This document shows positions 45,943-58,886 of a DNA stretch of 64,000 nt, in pieces. Where the stretch lies: the NCBI RefSeq assembly GCF_048128805.1, contig NC_136012.1:10858225-10922224 (forward strand), in the 5' to 3' direction. Position 1 is the stretch's first letter; each line of letters starts with the position of its first letter. The notes below the pieces were generated by a model. The model was given only the letters and a program-made list of their open reading frames with translations, made no database searches and had not been told where the DNA came from. This DNA is from Centroberyx gerrardi. Taxonomy: Eukaryota > Chordata > Actinopteri > Beryciformes > Berycidae. Made by a program: the position numbers and the translations under genes.

Positions 45943-47342
45943 AGTGACTAACACGTTAGGTCAAAGGTTGTAAAAGGGCAGAGGTTTGTGTGTTCACTCT
46001 CATCGGGCTGAAATGGAAGAGACTGGAAGACTCTGAGCACGTTTTAACTATAATTTGACCAACAGCCCTACCACTGAATTTCAAAGAAACTGAAATTTGC
46101 GTGGGTCTATAAGTGAAAGTATATGTATTTATATTTACTCTCTGGATACATTTTTGCTTTATGGCCCTAAACTAATTCTCAGACTTGAAACTTGTTCTTG
46201 GAGCATAGGGTGAGAAAGATCCTAAACTTCTATTTTAAGAACAGAGCTCCATTCCTCACTCATCTGAAAGTAAGCCAAGCTGACCTAAATACTGCTGCCC
46301 CTTCCTCCACCCGTCCCCATGGATCACCTCAGCACGAAGAAGGTTAGCCTGCTCTCCAGAAGTGCCTCCATTCTCTCTGCGGGCACCCGTTTCCTTATTA
46401 ACGGAATTATTTTCAATCTGAGCCATGCGCCGACCTAATTACCCCACTCAATTCTGGCCAACTCTCATCTGTTGATGCTAGGAACTCATTCCCTGAGAAA
46501 TAAGATGTAAAAGGGCACAGAGAGAGGAGCCACAGGCCCTGTAGCTTACATCCAGGTGTGGCATTTGGAGCTGAGCCCCCCTCCCCCTGACGCTTGTATT
46601 CGTGTTCGTGGTCTTAATTAAAGTGATATTTCGAGAGAGGAGGTTCTGTTTGTTCAGTTAATGAACCCCAGAATTCTCTGCGGGCAAATGGAAATGCAAG
46701 CACTCCAATTAGCATATGTTAGCATTTTACTATGTTTATTCCTCACCATGGAAAACAGCTTACCGAGGCAAAAAGCTTACCGCCCTTGTAAGAGTAGCTG
46801 TGGAACTTTTTCACCCCAAAATAATTGACTCAAACTGATTAAACATTATACAGACCTAGTAAACATAAAGCCAAACCTAAATGCTTTATGCACAGATCGA
46901 GCACAAGCCATGTTTGAGTGTGAGTGTATGTGTCTGTATGTGTGTATGTGTGTATGTGTGTGTGTGTATGTGTGTGCGTGCATGCGTGGGTGGGTGGGTG
47001 GGTGGGGTGGGGTGGGGGACATTCATCACAGAGAGGATCATAAGAAAAAAATACTTTATTTCAGAAATGTATACAGTACATGTGTTGGGAAGATTCTCCT
47101 TCCATTCTTTAGAATTGTCTGCGTCAACTGCAGCTTGCATATTATACATTATCACGCTATTTCTTCATATTCACACAAGCTCTGCTAGCGAACAAACATA
47201 CAAAAAACATTTTGAGATTCTTTTTTTCATAAAAACTAAAAAATATAAATTCATAAGGATGTGCAAAATTATTGTCCACTATTTAATACCTTTTGTTAAT
47301 ACCTTTTGGATGTAACAACTGCTGCTCCAGTTTGATTGTCTA

Positions 47343-47374
<32 letters not shown>

Positions 47375-47693
47375 TAATAATAATAATAGGCAAAGACGCA
47401 TATGTTGACCATGTTGCAGTGACATGTCAAATGGATGGCCATGAGACTCCATTTCCCTCAGTATTTTCTGCAGAGTTGGATTGTTCATTCATTAATTCCA
47501 GAAATTGTCCAAAACATCATTTATTCTCTTGCTCATCCAGTCGCCCTTCCCTTCTATTTTTCAGACCATAGAGACTGGCAATCTATTTGTTCACTCATTC
47601 ATGTATTTAACAGTCTCTTTCTCAGTTTTCATCACAGGTTATCCATCCATCCAATCCAATCGTCCATTCAGGCAGTCAGTGTTTAAAAGTCAG

Positions 47694-47998
47694 TCAGTCA
47701 TTGTACAGGTCATTGTTGATAATGGCAGCCTCTCCCTGTGGGGACATCTGAAGACGTCGCTTCTTGCCAAAGGTGGAGAAGGAGTTGTGGACGTCCAGCT
47801 CACTGCGCTGCGCAGTGGGCCTCAGGGTGCAAAAACCCGAGGGGGTCCCGGGGATGTACACGTTGTGCTGGTAGTCTGGCGGAGGGTGTGGGTGGGGGTG
47901 AGGAGGGAGTGACGGCTGCTGCTGCTGGGGTGGAGGTGTGCACCGAGGAGTCCAGGAGCGAGGAGGGACCGCAGCGGCTGAAGGAGACATCTTGTAGT
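47694..47998 (-). CDS. Alpha-type clustered protocadherin constant exon 3 (C-terminus)
   Basis: Acceptor CTCCTACTACAG precedes 47998; stop TGA at 47696-47694. It encodes (D)YKMSPSAAAVPPRSW, a Gln/His/Pro-rich stretch (QQQQPSLPPHPHPHPPP), DYQHNVYIPGTPSGF, then LDVHNSFSTFGKKRR, ending NNDLYND. IPG-[ST]-P and F-x-TFGKK are the two landmarks of the mammalian alpha constant region; DYxxNVYIPG also recalls the gamma tail. Intracellular domain shared by all isoforms of the cluster. Lacks the Lys-rich run that ends the mammalian alpha tail. AATAAA on the minus strand at 47525-47520 is a possible poly(A) signal. Confidence 0.8.
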
Positions 47999-48479
47999 CT
48001 GTAGTAGGAGATGAGTGTCAGTATGGAGAAGACAAGCATCTAGTTATATGATTGCACATGTGAATACTGTTACAATATTAACTTATACTACTACTAATGA
48101 AATATTTTTATGTGCACACCACGTTTCCAAAACAAAGTTTATAAAGTGCTTCACAATCAAGGTAAAAAAAACAACAGAAACAAGGCAATACAAGAAAAGA
48201 AGAGGACAGCAGCAAAAACAAAGACATTGCTATAAGAGTGTTGGTGGGATACTGACCCTCTTTAGAGAAAGGGAAATATCATTATATTAAATTATGTCTG
48301 TATGCTATGTTATACTTCATCTCTTCATCTTCAAGGGCCTTTAAATCCATGCTCATAGGGGGTCCCTGTTTGTGTCCATTGGTGTTTGTGTGTACATAAC
48401 ATACTGTATATTCATACACATCCATAAATGTGTGTATGGTGGAACCAGTTTGTGGTGCAGCAGGTTTGGCCTCTCATAC

Positions 48480-48607
48480 CTTTCATCCCTCTCATATGAG
48501 TACCCCAGGTCCAGTACTGTCCAGGGGCCATAGAGGTGACATAGTTGTCTGGGTCTGCATGCATGGCCTTACGCATCAGGGTGCCATCCATGTTGATAGA
48601 GTTATAG
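48480..48607 (-). CDS. Alpha-type clustered protocadherin constant exon 2
   Basis: 128-nt exon with acceptor TAATCTCCTCTGCAG and donor GTATGAG. Joined to exon 1 it reads SYNSINMDGTLMRKAMHADP followed by DNYVTSMAPGQYW and THMRGMK. Phases (2 in, 1 out) fit exons 1 and 3 exactly. The MDGTLMR...DPDNYV core aligns with the second alpha constant exon of mammals (EEAGILR...GPDQQW) in pattern. Confidence 0.8.
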
Positions 48608-48885
48608 CTGCAGAGGAGATTAAAGAAAAGCTATCAGTCTCTCATTACGTCATGTTTTACTCATTTGTATGAGACTGCAATATGTGTAGATATCCATATG
48701 AACTTGTGTGTTTATTTTCAGATGATCTATATACTACAACTCATTTTGTACAGGCATGTTAAAAGGGCAATTGAGGCTTGAATACAGGTGAGCACACAAT
48801 AAATACTGAATGCAATGTTATATTATGATAGGTTGCTTGACATCAAGGTCAGAAAATGAAAAGGTAGGTCAAAGGTCAGCAGTAC

Positions 48886-48944
48886 CTTTTAATGGAGGAG
48901 TTCTGGTTCTTGGTGAGAGTCCAGTCTGTGTTTGGCTGCTTGAG
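48886..48944 (-). CDS. Alpha-type clustered protocadherin constant exon 1
   Basis: 59-nt exon with acceptor CATTATTTTCCTGCAG and donor GTACTG. It encodes LKQPNTDWTLTKNQNSSIK plus two bases of the next codon. QPN-DW is the universal start of clustered protocadherin constant regions (PRQPNPDW in mammalian alpha, APPNTDW in gamma). Enters in phase 0, matching the phase-0 donor of the large exon at 51626. Too short to be found by ORF length; recognised by motif and splice sites. Confidence 0.85.
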
Positions 48945-51625
48945 CTGCAGGAAAATAATGTGTTATTTAGTTGCAATTTATTCATAATTACAAGGTCCAT
49001 AAGTAAAGACACACAATCTGGGGGACTACTCAGGTCAATTTTGAGAAAATGTCCTCTCCAATAGGAAGTAATAATGAAGTCAGTTTTGATAACAAACAAT
49101 GGCTGTTGTGCCTCTCCGCATATATCAATAATAATCAGTGATAATTGATACAGGGAACAATTTCTCATTGTGTTTGCGCTGAAATGGAAACATGATTATT
49201 TTCAGGTGGATCGTGACTGCCGCCCTGTGGATGTGTAGCAGAATAGATTTTTAAAGAGCGTCGTCGGAGCGGAGGTGGTGCTCCATGCCTTGAGCAACGG
49301 CTCGCCTGTCACTTAATTTTGCTTTCATCCGCTGCGGCGCAGCGGGAGGGGCGAAGGAGAGCTCCCGAGTGATATTTATTCCGGGTCTAAGTCTCATAGT
49401 ATGGATTCCACGCTCTATTAATTCACTTAAAGTTGTTAACAAGGAGAATGCGACGTAAGCGTATTATTAGAATCGGTATTCAAAATACATTCCTCGCCAG
49501 CTACGCACAAAAACCAATTAGAACCCCACCGGGATGAAACGAAACATGATTTTAATCTTCAAAGGAAACCGTGCCAGGGAGGAAATTAAGAAAATTATAC
49601 ACGTAATTGTTTTGTGGATTTTATGCATCATTTTACATTAATATTTGCCTGATGCTCCTCGAGCAAGCTTTTTAATTAAAAGTCTCACCGAGGGCCCACA
49701 AAAGTTTGCGGCCCTTGCAGCTTTACACACAATGTAGGACAACTCAACGTGCATACAACTTTCCATACACCATCACACGCGCACAAGCACGCAAACACGC
49801 ACATACAGGTGCGCGCATCTGTCCTGCGTGCTCTGCGCGCTCGAATGTGTTTAATCTCTCCTTTAAGATTCAATTCATCCGCCTATATGGGCCTATATAC
49901 TTGTTTTCTTTAATGACCAAGTAGTTTCTATGGTTTGTCTTTGAGAGTTAATGTGTCACTTGACGACCTGATGTGCGCACATCTAATATGACTCATGTGG
50001 GGAAACTGAGGAAGACCACCGGGTGAATTAAGGAAGCCAATTAACGTCAGGAAGGACAGTCTCCCCTTGAAGGGCTATAGCTGCAAGCAGAACAATCACC
50101 GTGACCTCGAAATCTTTCTCTCTTTATGTGGCCAGAGGTGTATGTGCCAGTGACCGGACTGACATTTCTCAGTCTGCCTGGTGGATTCTGGTATCCCGAA
50201 TCTCAGTCACTGTCCCCCTGCGTTTTGCTGAAAACACTGAGATGACAATGAGCAATACGCACACATTTACGGTCTGCTGGACCCGTCTATTGGATTTAGG
50301 AAACAGTAGTGTCGACATCCTGCCTCCGTGAATTCCCTCTCTCCTTGTCTCCCTCCTTCCTCCCCCCTTCCATCCCACCCCTCCTCTTTCCCATCCTCGC
50401 TCGACAAATATGAAGCCACATCTCCCTCTCCTCGCATTCAGAGGACAACGCTGGGGCCGATCTACAGGCGCGCCACGTCCCAGCCAGGTCCTTGCCCCCT
50501 CCTCCTCCTTGCCCCACCTCCTCCTCCTTGCCCCCTCCCCTCGTCTCGATGTCCTCCCCTGTCTCCCCAAAAACGGCCCTTTGCCATTTTTCATCAATAA
50601 TGGACTGCCCCCCTTGCGTATACGCCACATTGTGTGCAGTATAATGGCTCGGTCGTGCCTGTGCCCTTGAGGCATAGTTAGTGAGGTTATCTGTCCTATA
50701 TTGTTAGTTTGAGCACAAGAAGACGTATCCTATTGTCGCAAACCCGACTGGTCGCAGATGAATAGCCTGGACCCAAGGCAGTTGAATTCAAACAACTGCC
50801 ATTCACCTTGCCTGCGATAACCTTGACTTTTTGTTCAAACTCAGGTAGAATGTGTTCACAATGCTGGGGTCAGGTTAATAAAACAGCTGCCTGTCTCCGC
50901 ATTGCATGAGGTGGGATAAGTCTATGTGGCAATGACACTGGATGATACAGATATGAATATACTGTATATCGCTCACAATCTTACAAACATCTTAAATGAA
51001 GTTCATGAATTGTTATGAAAATCTTTTGAAAACATGGAGAATGTCTGTAATAACGGGTCCCGAAGAGACCTGGAATTGTTAACAGGACTGCAGAGAGGAA
51101 TCAACTTGAACACCAGTACAGGGTTTGACTATCTCATCTCTGCCTTTCACCCAGAAACTGATATCTCACTTCATTCTGCAAAAGAGAAAAGATATGCGCG
51201 GAGCATATGCTCGTTGGAAGACACGGGCTATACACGCTTTCATTAACATGTAAATTCATCTGTGTTTTCATATCATCTCATTTATTTCCCTGGTGCAAAA
51301 CATTAACATACGCTATACAATTAGGATAAATTATTGCCATAATTATGAATCAGTGGAAACGAGATGGACATAGGCTATAACCCACTTCTTATCAAGACTA
51401 GGAAAGAGAGGGACAACCATCGTGCAGTTTTGTTCAGTATTTTGCTTAAGTTCAGTTTAAATCAGTCTCGCATGCGTGATTTGACCTTCATAAGGGAATG
51501 TCACGCTCTAAATCCTTATCAGATAAACTAATCGGAGATTGATTTCGCTGTGACAGTGGGGGGATTTGAATGATTAAAATGACCGATACGCTCTCACTTC
51601 TCGGTATAGACTGATTTCACTATAC
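48945..51625 (-). other. Intron between the alpha-type large exon and constant exon 1
   Basis: 2681-nt intron, GTATAG...CTGCAG. It contains CG-richer, repeat-poor blocks (49250-49700 and 50340-50640) without protein-coding support; the polypyrimidine-rich 50330-50600 tract yields Pro/Gly-rich ORFs on both strands that I regard as composition artefacts. Possible conserved non-coding DNA. Confidence 0.6.
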
Positions 51626-54148
51626 CTCATTGGGAGTGGTAGCTCCGTTGTTCACAGATGCGCTCCGGCTTTGCGCGTTCCACGAGTTATCTGCGCTCTT
51701 CGCCTCATTGTTCCTCGGTGTGCTGCTTGGGCTGCACGGCTTCAGGAACATAAAGTCACTTTTGGCCGATTCGGGGGTCAGGCACACTTTATAACAATAG
51801 GACTGGGAGAGGCTGCTATTGCCATTCACTTCCATGCAGTTCGTGGGCACTTTGGCCGCGGTTGAAATCTGCAGGTTGAGGTTGGATTTCTTGAACACCT
51901 CCGGGGGCGGCTCGGGCTGAAACCCCCCGCAACAGCAGCAGGCGAACGGGGGGAGGTTGTATCCGCTGAGGGTCTCCCTGTCCTTGTAGCACTTGACCGC
52001 AGCCAGCACGATAATAGCCACCAGGAATATTAGAGAGATTGTGCTCAGTGACACGATCAAGTAGAGAGCGAGGTTTGAGGGGGGCTGTGGGCTCAGAGTG
52101 AGGTCACCGAAATCTGACAGCGACTCGGGCACGCTGTCCACCACGGAGAGGAGGATGGAGACGGTAGCGGAGAGCGGAGGCTGCCCGTTGTCCTTCACTA
52201 ATATGACCAGTCTCTGCCTTGTTGCGTCTTTTTCCACTAACCGGCGAATAGTCCTGATTTCCCCCGTGTATAGAGCCACGCTAAACAGACCCGGATCCGT
52301 AGCCTGTAGCACCTGATAGGACAGGCGGGAGTTTTGCCCTGCGTCCGCGTCTAACGCCGTGATTTTGGCAACCAGATATCCAGCGTCTACCGACCGCGGG
52401 ACCACTTCTGTGGCCACGGTCCCGTTTTTGGGTAGCGGAGATACAACAACCGGAGCGTTATCATTCTGGTCCAAAACAAAGACGTTGACAGTGACGTTAC
52501 TGCTGAGAGGGGGGAAGCCGGCGTCCTGCGCCTGGACAAGGATCTGAAAGTTTCTAAGCTGCTCATAGTCAAAGGAGCGTAGAGCATAGATATTGCCGTT
52601 GTCAGAGTTGATGGAGACATAAGTGGACACGGGCATGCCCTGGATCTGACCGTCCAGAATAGAATAAGACAGATAGGCGTTCTGGTTAGAATCGGGGTCG
52701 AATGCAGTTACTGAGCAAATGGAAGCGCCCGGGGCATTATTCTCGGTCACATAAACTGTGTAGGAAGGTTGAGAGAACCGTGGGGGGTTGTCGTTAATGT
52801 CTGACACTTGAACGAGGATGGTTTTCCTCGTGGAGAGCGACGGAGATCCCAAGTCGCGCGCCGTAAGGGTGATGTTGTACTCGGACACCGCTTCCCTGTC
52901 CAAAAACTCGCTGGTCACCAGAGTATAATAGTTTTTAAAGGAGGAGTGGAGCTGAAAGGGGACGTTGCTGGGAATTTGACAATCAACGTTTCCATTCTCT
53001 CCCGAGTCCCGGTCCATGACACTGATGACGGCTATCACCGTGCCCGGTGGCGCGTCCTCCTGGACGGGAGTGGACACTGATGTGAGGATGACTTCGGGCG
53101 CGTTATCATTCACGTCCAGAATGTCTACCAGCACTTTACTATGCACGGCCACAGCCGAGGGACCCCTGTCTCTCGCCTGCACATACAGCTCATATACACT
53201 GGCTTTCTCATAGTCCACAACACCCTTCACTCGGATCTCACCCGTATACGGGTCCACACTGAACAGCTCACGCACCTTGAGTGGAGCGTGCCCGCTGAAC
53301 GCATAGGTCACCTCCCCGTTCGAGCCCTCGTCCAGATCGGTGGCATTCAGTTTCAGCACTAGCGTCCCCCTCGGTGCGTTCTCCACCAGACTCGCTCGGT
53401 AAACGGACCGATCAAATACGGGCACGTTGTCGTTTGCGTCTAACACCGTAATAGTTATCAATGCAGTCCCAGAGCGTTCCGGGGAGCCCCCGTCATAAGC
53501 AGTCAGCACCATCTCGTGCTTCTTCTGCTGCTCCCGGTCCAGCGGGGTGTCCAGCACGAGCTCAGCAAACTTGCTTCCATCGTTGCGCGTCTGGATATTC
53601 AGCACGAAGTGCTCGTTTGCGCTTAGCTGGTAGGAGCGGAGAGAGTTGGTGCCCACGTCCTGGTCCTGTGCGCTCTCTAATGGGAAACGGGAGCCGGGCG
53701 CAGCCGACTCGGTGATGTCAAGATTAAACTCGCTCCATGGGAAGCTGGGAGAGTTGTCGTTCACATCTAAAATCTCCACCTCCACTCTATACAGTTCTAA
53801 CGGGTTTTCAATGACCACTTGCAAGTGTAAAAAGCAGTTCGGGCTCCGTTCACACAGGTCCTCTCTGTCAATCTTTTCGTTGACAAATAAAATGCCATTC
53901 TCCAAGTTCACTTCTAAATACTGCTTCTTTGCGCCCGAGACTATACGGAACCGACGCGCTGACAGCTTGGCCACATCCAAGCCCAAGTCTTCGGCGATGT
54001 TCCCCACAAACGCTCCATGCTCTAGTTCTTCGGGAATGGAGTACCGAATTTGCGCAAGAACCAGATCCACTACACACGCACAGAATAGCAGACACACCAC
54101 CAGCCCAGTCACCGGTGCCCAACTGCCTCTCGAGAGCCTGTGGTCCAT
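51626..54148 (-). CDS. Alpha/C-type clustered protocadherin, large exon
   Basis: 841 codons from ATG at 54148 to GAG|GTATAG. Signal peptide 1-32 ([13 protein letters not shown]), then [22 protein letters not shown]1-EC6 with DxNDNxP linkers; CX5C loop CERSPNC in EC1; TM about 695-718 ([12 protein letters not shown]); tail with a cysteine cluster (ACCCCGG) and [22 protein letters not shown] and tail features are shared with C-type isoforms such as alphaC2 and gammaC5, and with delta-2 protocadherins (PCDH10-like). Followed in phase by three constant exons, giving a 1004-aa protein. Transcriptionally upstream of the gamma array, as the alpha cluster is in vertebrates. No other alpha variable exon lies within the 10 kb to the right. 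No CSE found upstream, as is usual for C-type promoters. A stand-alone delta-2-like gene remains the alternative. Confidence 0.85.
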
Positions 54149-54479
54149 TTCAGCGGCGCGCGTAAAAACCCCTCACCCTGACATCATTCAAAGGGATTTG
54201 CTTGTTTTTCATAAAGCACAGCTAAAAAGTAAATCTAGGAGCACAGTTTGCCCCAAATAAGATCTTTAGATATACTTTTGTAGAATCTATGTATATACAA
54301 AGTCAAGCATGGATAACTTCTCTGGATATAAACTGAGGAGACGAGAGAGGAGAGTGAAAGCGTCTCTCTCCCTCTCTGTTGTGCTCCCCGCGCGCAGCAC
54401 CGGTGGTGTGTGAACGGGGGAGGCTCGCTCTTTGATTTTCCAGTGTATTAGACACTCGGAGGAGCTGGTGGGGAGGTGT

Positions 54480-54495
54480 GCGTGTGCGTGTGCGT

Positions 54496-54561
<66 letters not shown>
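54480..54561. repeat. (TG)n(GA)n microsatellite upstream of the alpha-type exon
   Basis: CGTGTG repeats pass into pure TG and then GA, about 330-410 nt upstream of the ATG, so probably within or just beyond the promoter. Confidence 0.95.
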
Positions 54562-54562
<1 letters not shown>

Positions 54563-55600
54563 GAGGGGGTGGACGTGGCTTCTCGCTGCTTGGTATTGGA
54601 GGACGCCGACGCGAGAGGCGCGACTCTAATTACTGTAGATGTTTAACCCTTTCATATCCTCCTCCTGTCTAGCCTTGCCTCTGACCCATTAAAGCCGAGA
54701 AAACGTAACTTTGAGCCCAGACATCAGGGCCAGATTTGGATTAGGGGATAAATTGCTTTTCATCGAGGGTGTCGTTTTCTAGGCAGTATTGCGTCCAGCA
54801 TATAACGCTGGATAAGGATTTCTCTTGGTGACCACACTGCCTTACAGGCCTATAATGGCAATAGAAACATTACACAGTGCTACACAGAATACATTAAAAA
54901 TAACTAGGCCTATGCGCTCATTCGCTGTGCCTCAGTCGGGCCAGTGGCCAGTAGGCTCGTGGGATTCCAAAATGCTTTTTAATGAGAGTCCTTTGAAGAT
55001 GAATGCCCACATTGCACAAACAGCCCCATTCATTAATCATCAAACACAAATTTGGGTTTTACAAAAAGAATCCTTGATGGGTCAGGATATTCAATTTTAA
55101 TCGATATTTAAAAGAGTGTGAGCTATATTTTGGAGCTTAAAATGATTAGAGTGACAATCATGAGAGCGCGATACACTCATACAAATACGCATTACACGAC
55201 TTTAATTCGCATAAGTAGACCTGAACATGTATCAACATAATCAACATAAAAGCAATGTCATAAAACCATAATCATACTTGACATAATCAAGTATTATAGT
55301 TGGGATTAAATAGAAATCCCATAGGTGGTGTATTTACAGCTGTGATTATTACAGTTTCGTGGAGATGATGACATAAAAGGGCACGGTGAATGCTGGGAGC
55401 TGTTTGCGCAGACTCAATCTTTGAATGGACAAAGCGATTTGAATAGACGTAAGTACAAGCGAATGACTTTATTGGATCAGAGAGCACCAGTTATTGTTTT
55501 GATAAGACAAAGAGGACAACTTGGGCCTCTTAAGAGTGCGGCACATGTTTGTTCAGATCTAATCTTTTCCCTGTTAATCCTGGTCAGTTAGACAACCACT
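54562..55600. other. Upstream region of the alpha-type gene, no gene seen
   Basis: No ORF with a domain, no second protocadherin exon on either strand, no mobile-element termini identified. Confidence 0.5.
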
Positions 55601-55602
55601 GA

Positions 55603-55732
<130 letters not shown>

Positions 55733-55855
55733 AAAGGATCCCTCTGTGAATTCGGCTTCGTCTCTCGACAGACACGAGTGGCATCCTAATGTGACACTGT
55801 GGCTTGAGATCTGAAAGTCTCCTCTTGGGGCCGACGACACCGCCTTGGCCCCCGG

Positions 55856-56325
55856 GCAGTGTTGGGCTTGTTACTCAAAAAAGGAATGCATTTTTCATTA
55901 CTCGTTACTCATTTCAAAGGTGGTGTCACTTACTGCCTCCCGGGAGCAGCGGTTGGTTACACTGCACGTTACTTTAGGTTACTTTTCCATTACACCCTCC
56001 AAACTGGCGATGCGTCCTCTACACCTTGAAAAAAGTCCTGGGAATCCTTTCACTTTAAGAAAGTAGGCCTAAGTTATTTCTGCCATTTCTCGTCTAAGAT
56101 ATCTCAATTTGAGTGGACGACGACTAATTATGATGAAAATGAATGAGGTGATTTTTAGATAGTGCATCTTCAGTCTGGTATTTAGGCCTAGATGTGTGAT
56201 AACAAAAGCCAAGACTTCCTTATGATCGGTAACCGCACAATTACCACTGAAACTGAAATAGCAATTCGTTACAATGCTCGTTACTGTGAAAGTAATGGTA
56301 TTGCTGTAACGCGTTACTTGGTATT
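55856..56325. mobile_element. hAT-like MITE (CAGTGTTGGG family), degenerate right end
   Basis: The left end GCAGTGTTGGGCTTGTTACT and the interior (ATTACTCGTTAC, TAACGCGTTACT) are characteristic of a common fish MITE. It is flanked by the 8-bp direct repeat GCCCCCGG (55848-55855 and 56326-56333). The right terminus stops at CGTTACTTGGTATT instead of the expected CCCAACACTG, so the end may be eroded. Confidence 0.65.
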
Positions 56326-56868
56326 GCCCCCGGGGACCAAAAGTAGGCCTTAACTGTTCCCGACCTCTCCTCTCACGAGCATCCCCCGAAACGCAACACC
56401 CCACCCCCTTTTCAGGAAAAAAGTAAAATCCCCAGGTTTAAATAAGCAGAAAACACAATCTGCTCGCAGACTTAACCTCAAGCAGATGGTTAAGCTTCTC
56501 CAGAAATGATTACATTTCTGGAAAAAAAAAACACACACCACCACCAGTTCCATTGCTTTCCCCGTCTTTTTAATTAACGGAGTGAAGGATTAGTGTGCAG
56601 CTATCCGGGATCAACCGTTCTCCGCCGGAAGAATACAAATGTTTTGTGATAAATAATCCCAAAGCACTCCGTTGAATGTACCGTCCGGCGGTCCCCCGGT
56701 GCCTGTTACATTAACATGCATTACACGGAGCATTAAGCCGGTCTCATCCGCCCCTATCGCCTCGCTCACCCCATTGTCCGACAGTAAAACAACCATTACT
56801 TTCTGTGAACTACCGCTCAGTCTCACCAACAGTCACCTGACCGTGACCCGTCACACCACTCACTAAGG

Positions 56869-56870
<2 letters not shown>

Positions 56871-56934
<64 letters not shown>

Positions 56935-56957
56935 CTGTGTGTGTGTGTGTGTGTGTC
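56871..56957. repeat. (GT)n microsatellite
   Basis: Three GT runs separated by GTAG and GTCT interruptions. Confidence 0.97.
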
Positions 56958-57198
56958 ACAGGGTGACGAACAGGGTGGTGTTAAGTAGAGGACTTGTTGA
57001 AAACCTTTGAAGTATTCTTGAAGTATTTTCTGTAATTTTCACAACTGAAAACACATTGATTCCATGTAATTCAATGTAAATGGAATCAATGTGTTTTCAG
57101 TTGTGTCAGGTGAAAATTACAGAAAATTACATTAGATTTAATCCCATACTTGCAATGGACACAATATAGGAAATTTCTCTTTTCATTCGTGATCTTAT

Positions 57199-57213
57199 GG
57201 CGCCATCTACTGG
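57199..57213 (-). promoter_or_regulatory. CTCF-like motif
   Basis: The minus strand reads CCAGTAGATGGCGCC, a perfect CCASYAGRKGGCRS match. It lies in a 45-nt block that recurs at about 59565-59610, so it may be carried by a repeat. Confidence 0.5.
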
Positions 57214-58716
57214 GTACTGGGAGCTACTATAAAAACATGAGGGAGTGGAAATTGTCACACGTTTTAGTCTCAATGACATCTCTCAGCAACAGGATTGTTC
57301 AGTAATTGAAGGGTTTCATTCAAAAACTATAATTTGGGGAGAAAATGCCTGCTTCTCATTTCGTAACACTCAAACAGATGATTACATTGTCTGAAATGTC
57401 GCGAGTTGGAAAGCAAGGGACACTCATAACTTGATACATAGCCTATTTATTCTAAAATTGAATTGTATTTTCTAGCCAGCAATCATTTTGTTGGAGTAGG
57501 TGTCACCTTTGTAAATGGTGAGTATCTCATTTTGGAATGAAACTCCTTCCATTTTATTTCCAATAAGTATTAATAACCAAGAGTGTCATTGTTCACTCAT
57601 TGTTCAGACAGACATTTTGCTAAATAAGAGGTGTGCACTTGCAGCCATTGAGTGTGGGGTTTTTCATCTCACATTATCTGACCTGGAATTGAAAAATGCT
57701 GGCCATACTACAAGAACGTTTAATTGACAATTATGTTTTGTCAAAACCCTATGAGCCATTCCTCAGTCGGCTTCCTAACATTTGATCCTAACATGAATAA
57801 GAAAAAGGACAATTCCAGCATGATTAATAAATGGCTCTAATATTTAATAATAGAATTAATATATACATCATTATGTGATTATTTGTTTGATAATATATTG
57901 ATAGTTATCTGTTTGATTTAATTGGTTCAGTGTATGATGTAATCACCAACCCATGGATACTGGATACTAAACTTGCATTAATAGCTGAGAAACACATCCA
58001 AACATTGCTCTCTCTTTCTTTTAGTGTTGGCTGATAATCACTTGTTACTAATGTAGCCCAGCTACTCGAGCACTTAAGGGGACCCTCTCAAGTAACCTAA
58101 TCCCTCTGAGATAGAAAACTTCTCAATGCAGGTCAAGAGGGGCTTAGCTGTATAGACCAATCTGACTGCCCAAGAGGAAAACATTTAGTTCATTGTTTCA
58201 AATACTGGGAGATAACTAAGTAGCCTACTTCTACTCAAGTACAGTTTGACATACATTGTTCATAAAAATGTTGCACTTCTTGACTTTGAGTCTGCAAAAC
58301 TGGACCACCCGCAACTTTATGTTTTCTTCCTCTCCATAAAATCATAAGACATTTGCTTCCTTCTCTTATCCAATCTGTGAAGAAAAAATGTCTGGAGCTC
58401 CTTCTGATGAAAAACAACTGCCAAAATTCTGAGATACCAAACCTAGATCTGTTTCACTCATCTCAAATTTTTACACCATATTTTACACCGTATGATTACT
58501 TTGGGTCTGAAATGGGGCACATTTTTAAAATAGCATGGCAAACTATCAATAAAGTGATTCTCAAAATGCCTCTTCACTTTCAGCAGCCTAGTCCCATTTC
58601 ACATGCCATTGTACAAAACTCACCAGAAATGAATTTTTAAAAGCAGATTTACAAAATAATTCTCCCCGGGGGAGCATCTTGCCCCCGGACCCCTCCTAGT
58701 ATTTTTGGGAAGTGCT
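57214..58716. other. Spacer without recognised genes
   Basis: AT-rich, small ORFs without domains. No splice-bounded exon or element end identified. Confidence 0.4.
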
Positions 58717-58886
58717 GTTTTAAAGATTATTTTTATGGCATTGTTGCTTTATTAGACAGTTCACAGTGAAAAGAGACAGTAAACATGGGAGAAAGGGGAT
58801 GTTACAAAGCAACAAAGGCCGATTTAGAACCCAAGACGTTGCATGGTAGGAACTTTATAGTCAACTGAGCCACCGGGACAATCCAG
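58717..58886 (-). mobile_element. tRNA-derived SINE, teleost type
   Basis: The minus strand starts with a tRNA-like head: GTCCCGGTGGCTCAGTTGAC (A box TGGCTCAGTTG) and GGGTTCTAAATC (decayed B box). It continues CCTTTGTTGC...ACATCCCCTTTCTCC...CTGTC and ends AATAAAGCAACAATGCC followed by an A-rich tail. This head-body-tail order matches a widespread teleost SINE. Confidence 0.75.

Larger units (their letters stand above)
44706..47519. other. Spacer downstream of the alpha constant exons
   Basis: Contains a (TGAG)n tract (44752-44787), a poly-C (45142-45159), two CTCF-like motifs and an RE1-like site (listed separately), a (TG)n/(GGTG)n tract (46915-47015) and an (AAT)n tract (47344-47390). No protein-coding exon seen. 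The 46.5-46.7 kb part is low in repeats and may be conserved non-coding DNA. Confidence 0.5.

Noticed and set aside
50169-50675. Overlapping Pro/Gly/Arg-rich ORFs on both strands in the alpha intron
   Set aside because: Produced by a pyrimidine-rich, CG-rich tract; open on both strands with low-complexity product and no domain.
54300-54650. CSE upstream of the alpha-type exon
   Set aside because: No GGCGCT or GTCGCTG core at the expected distance; CG-rich words there (GGTGCTGCGC) do not fit.
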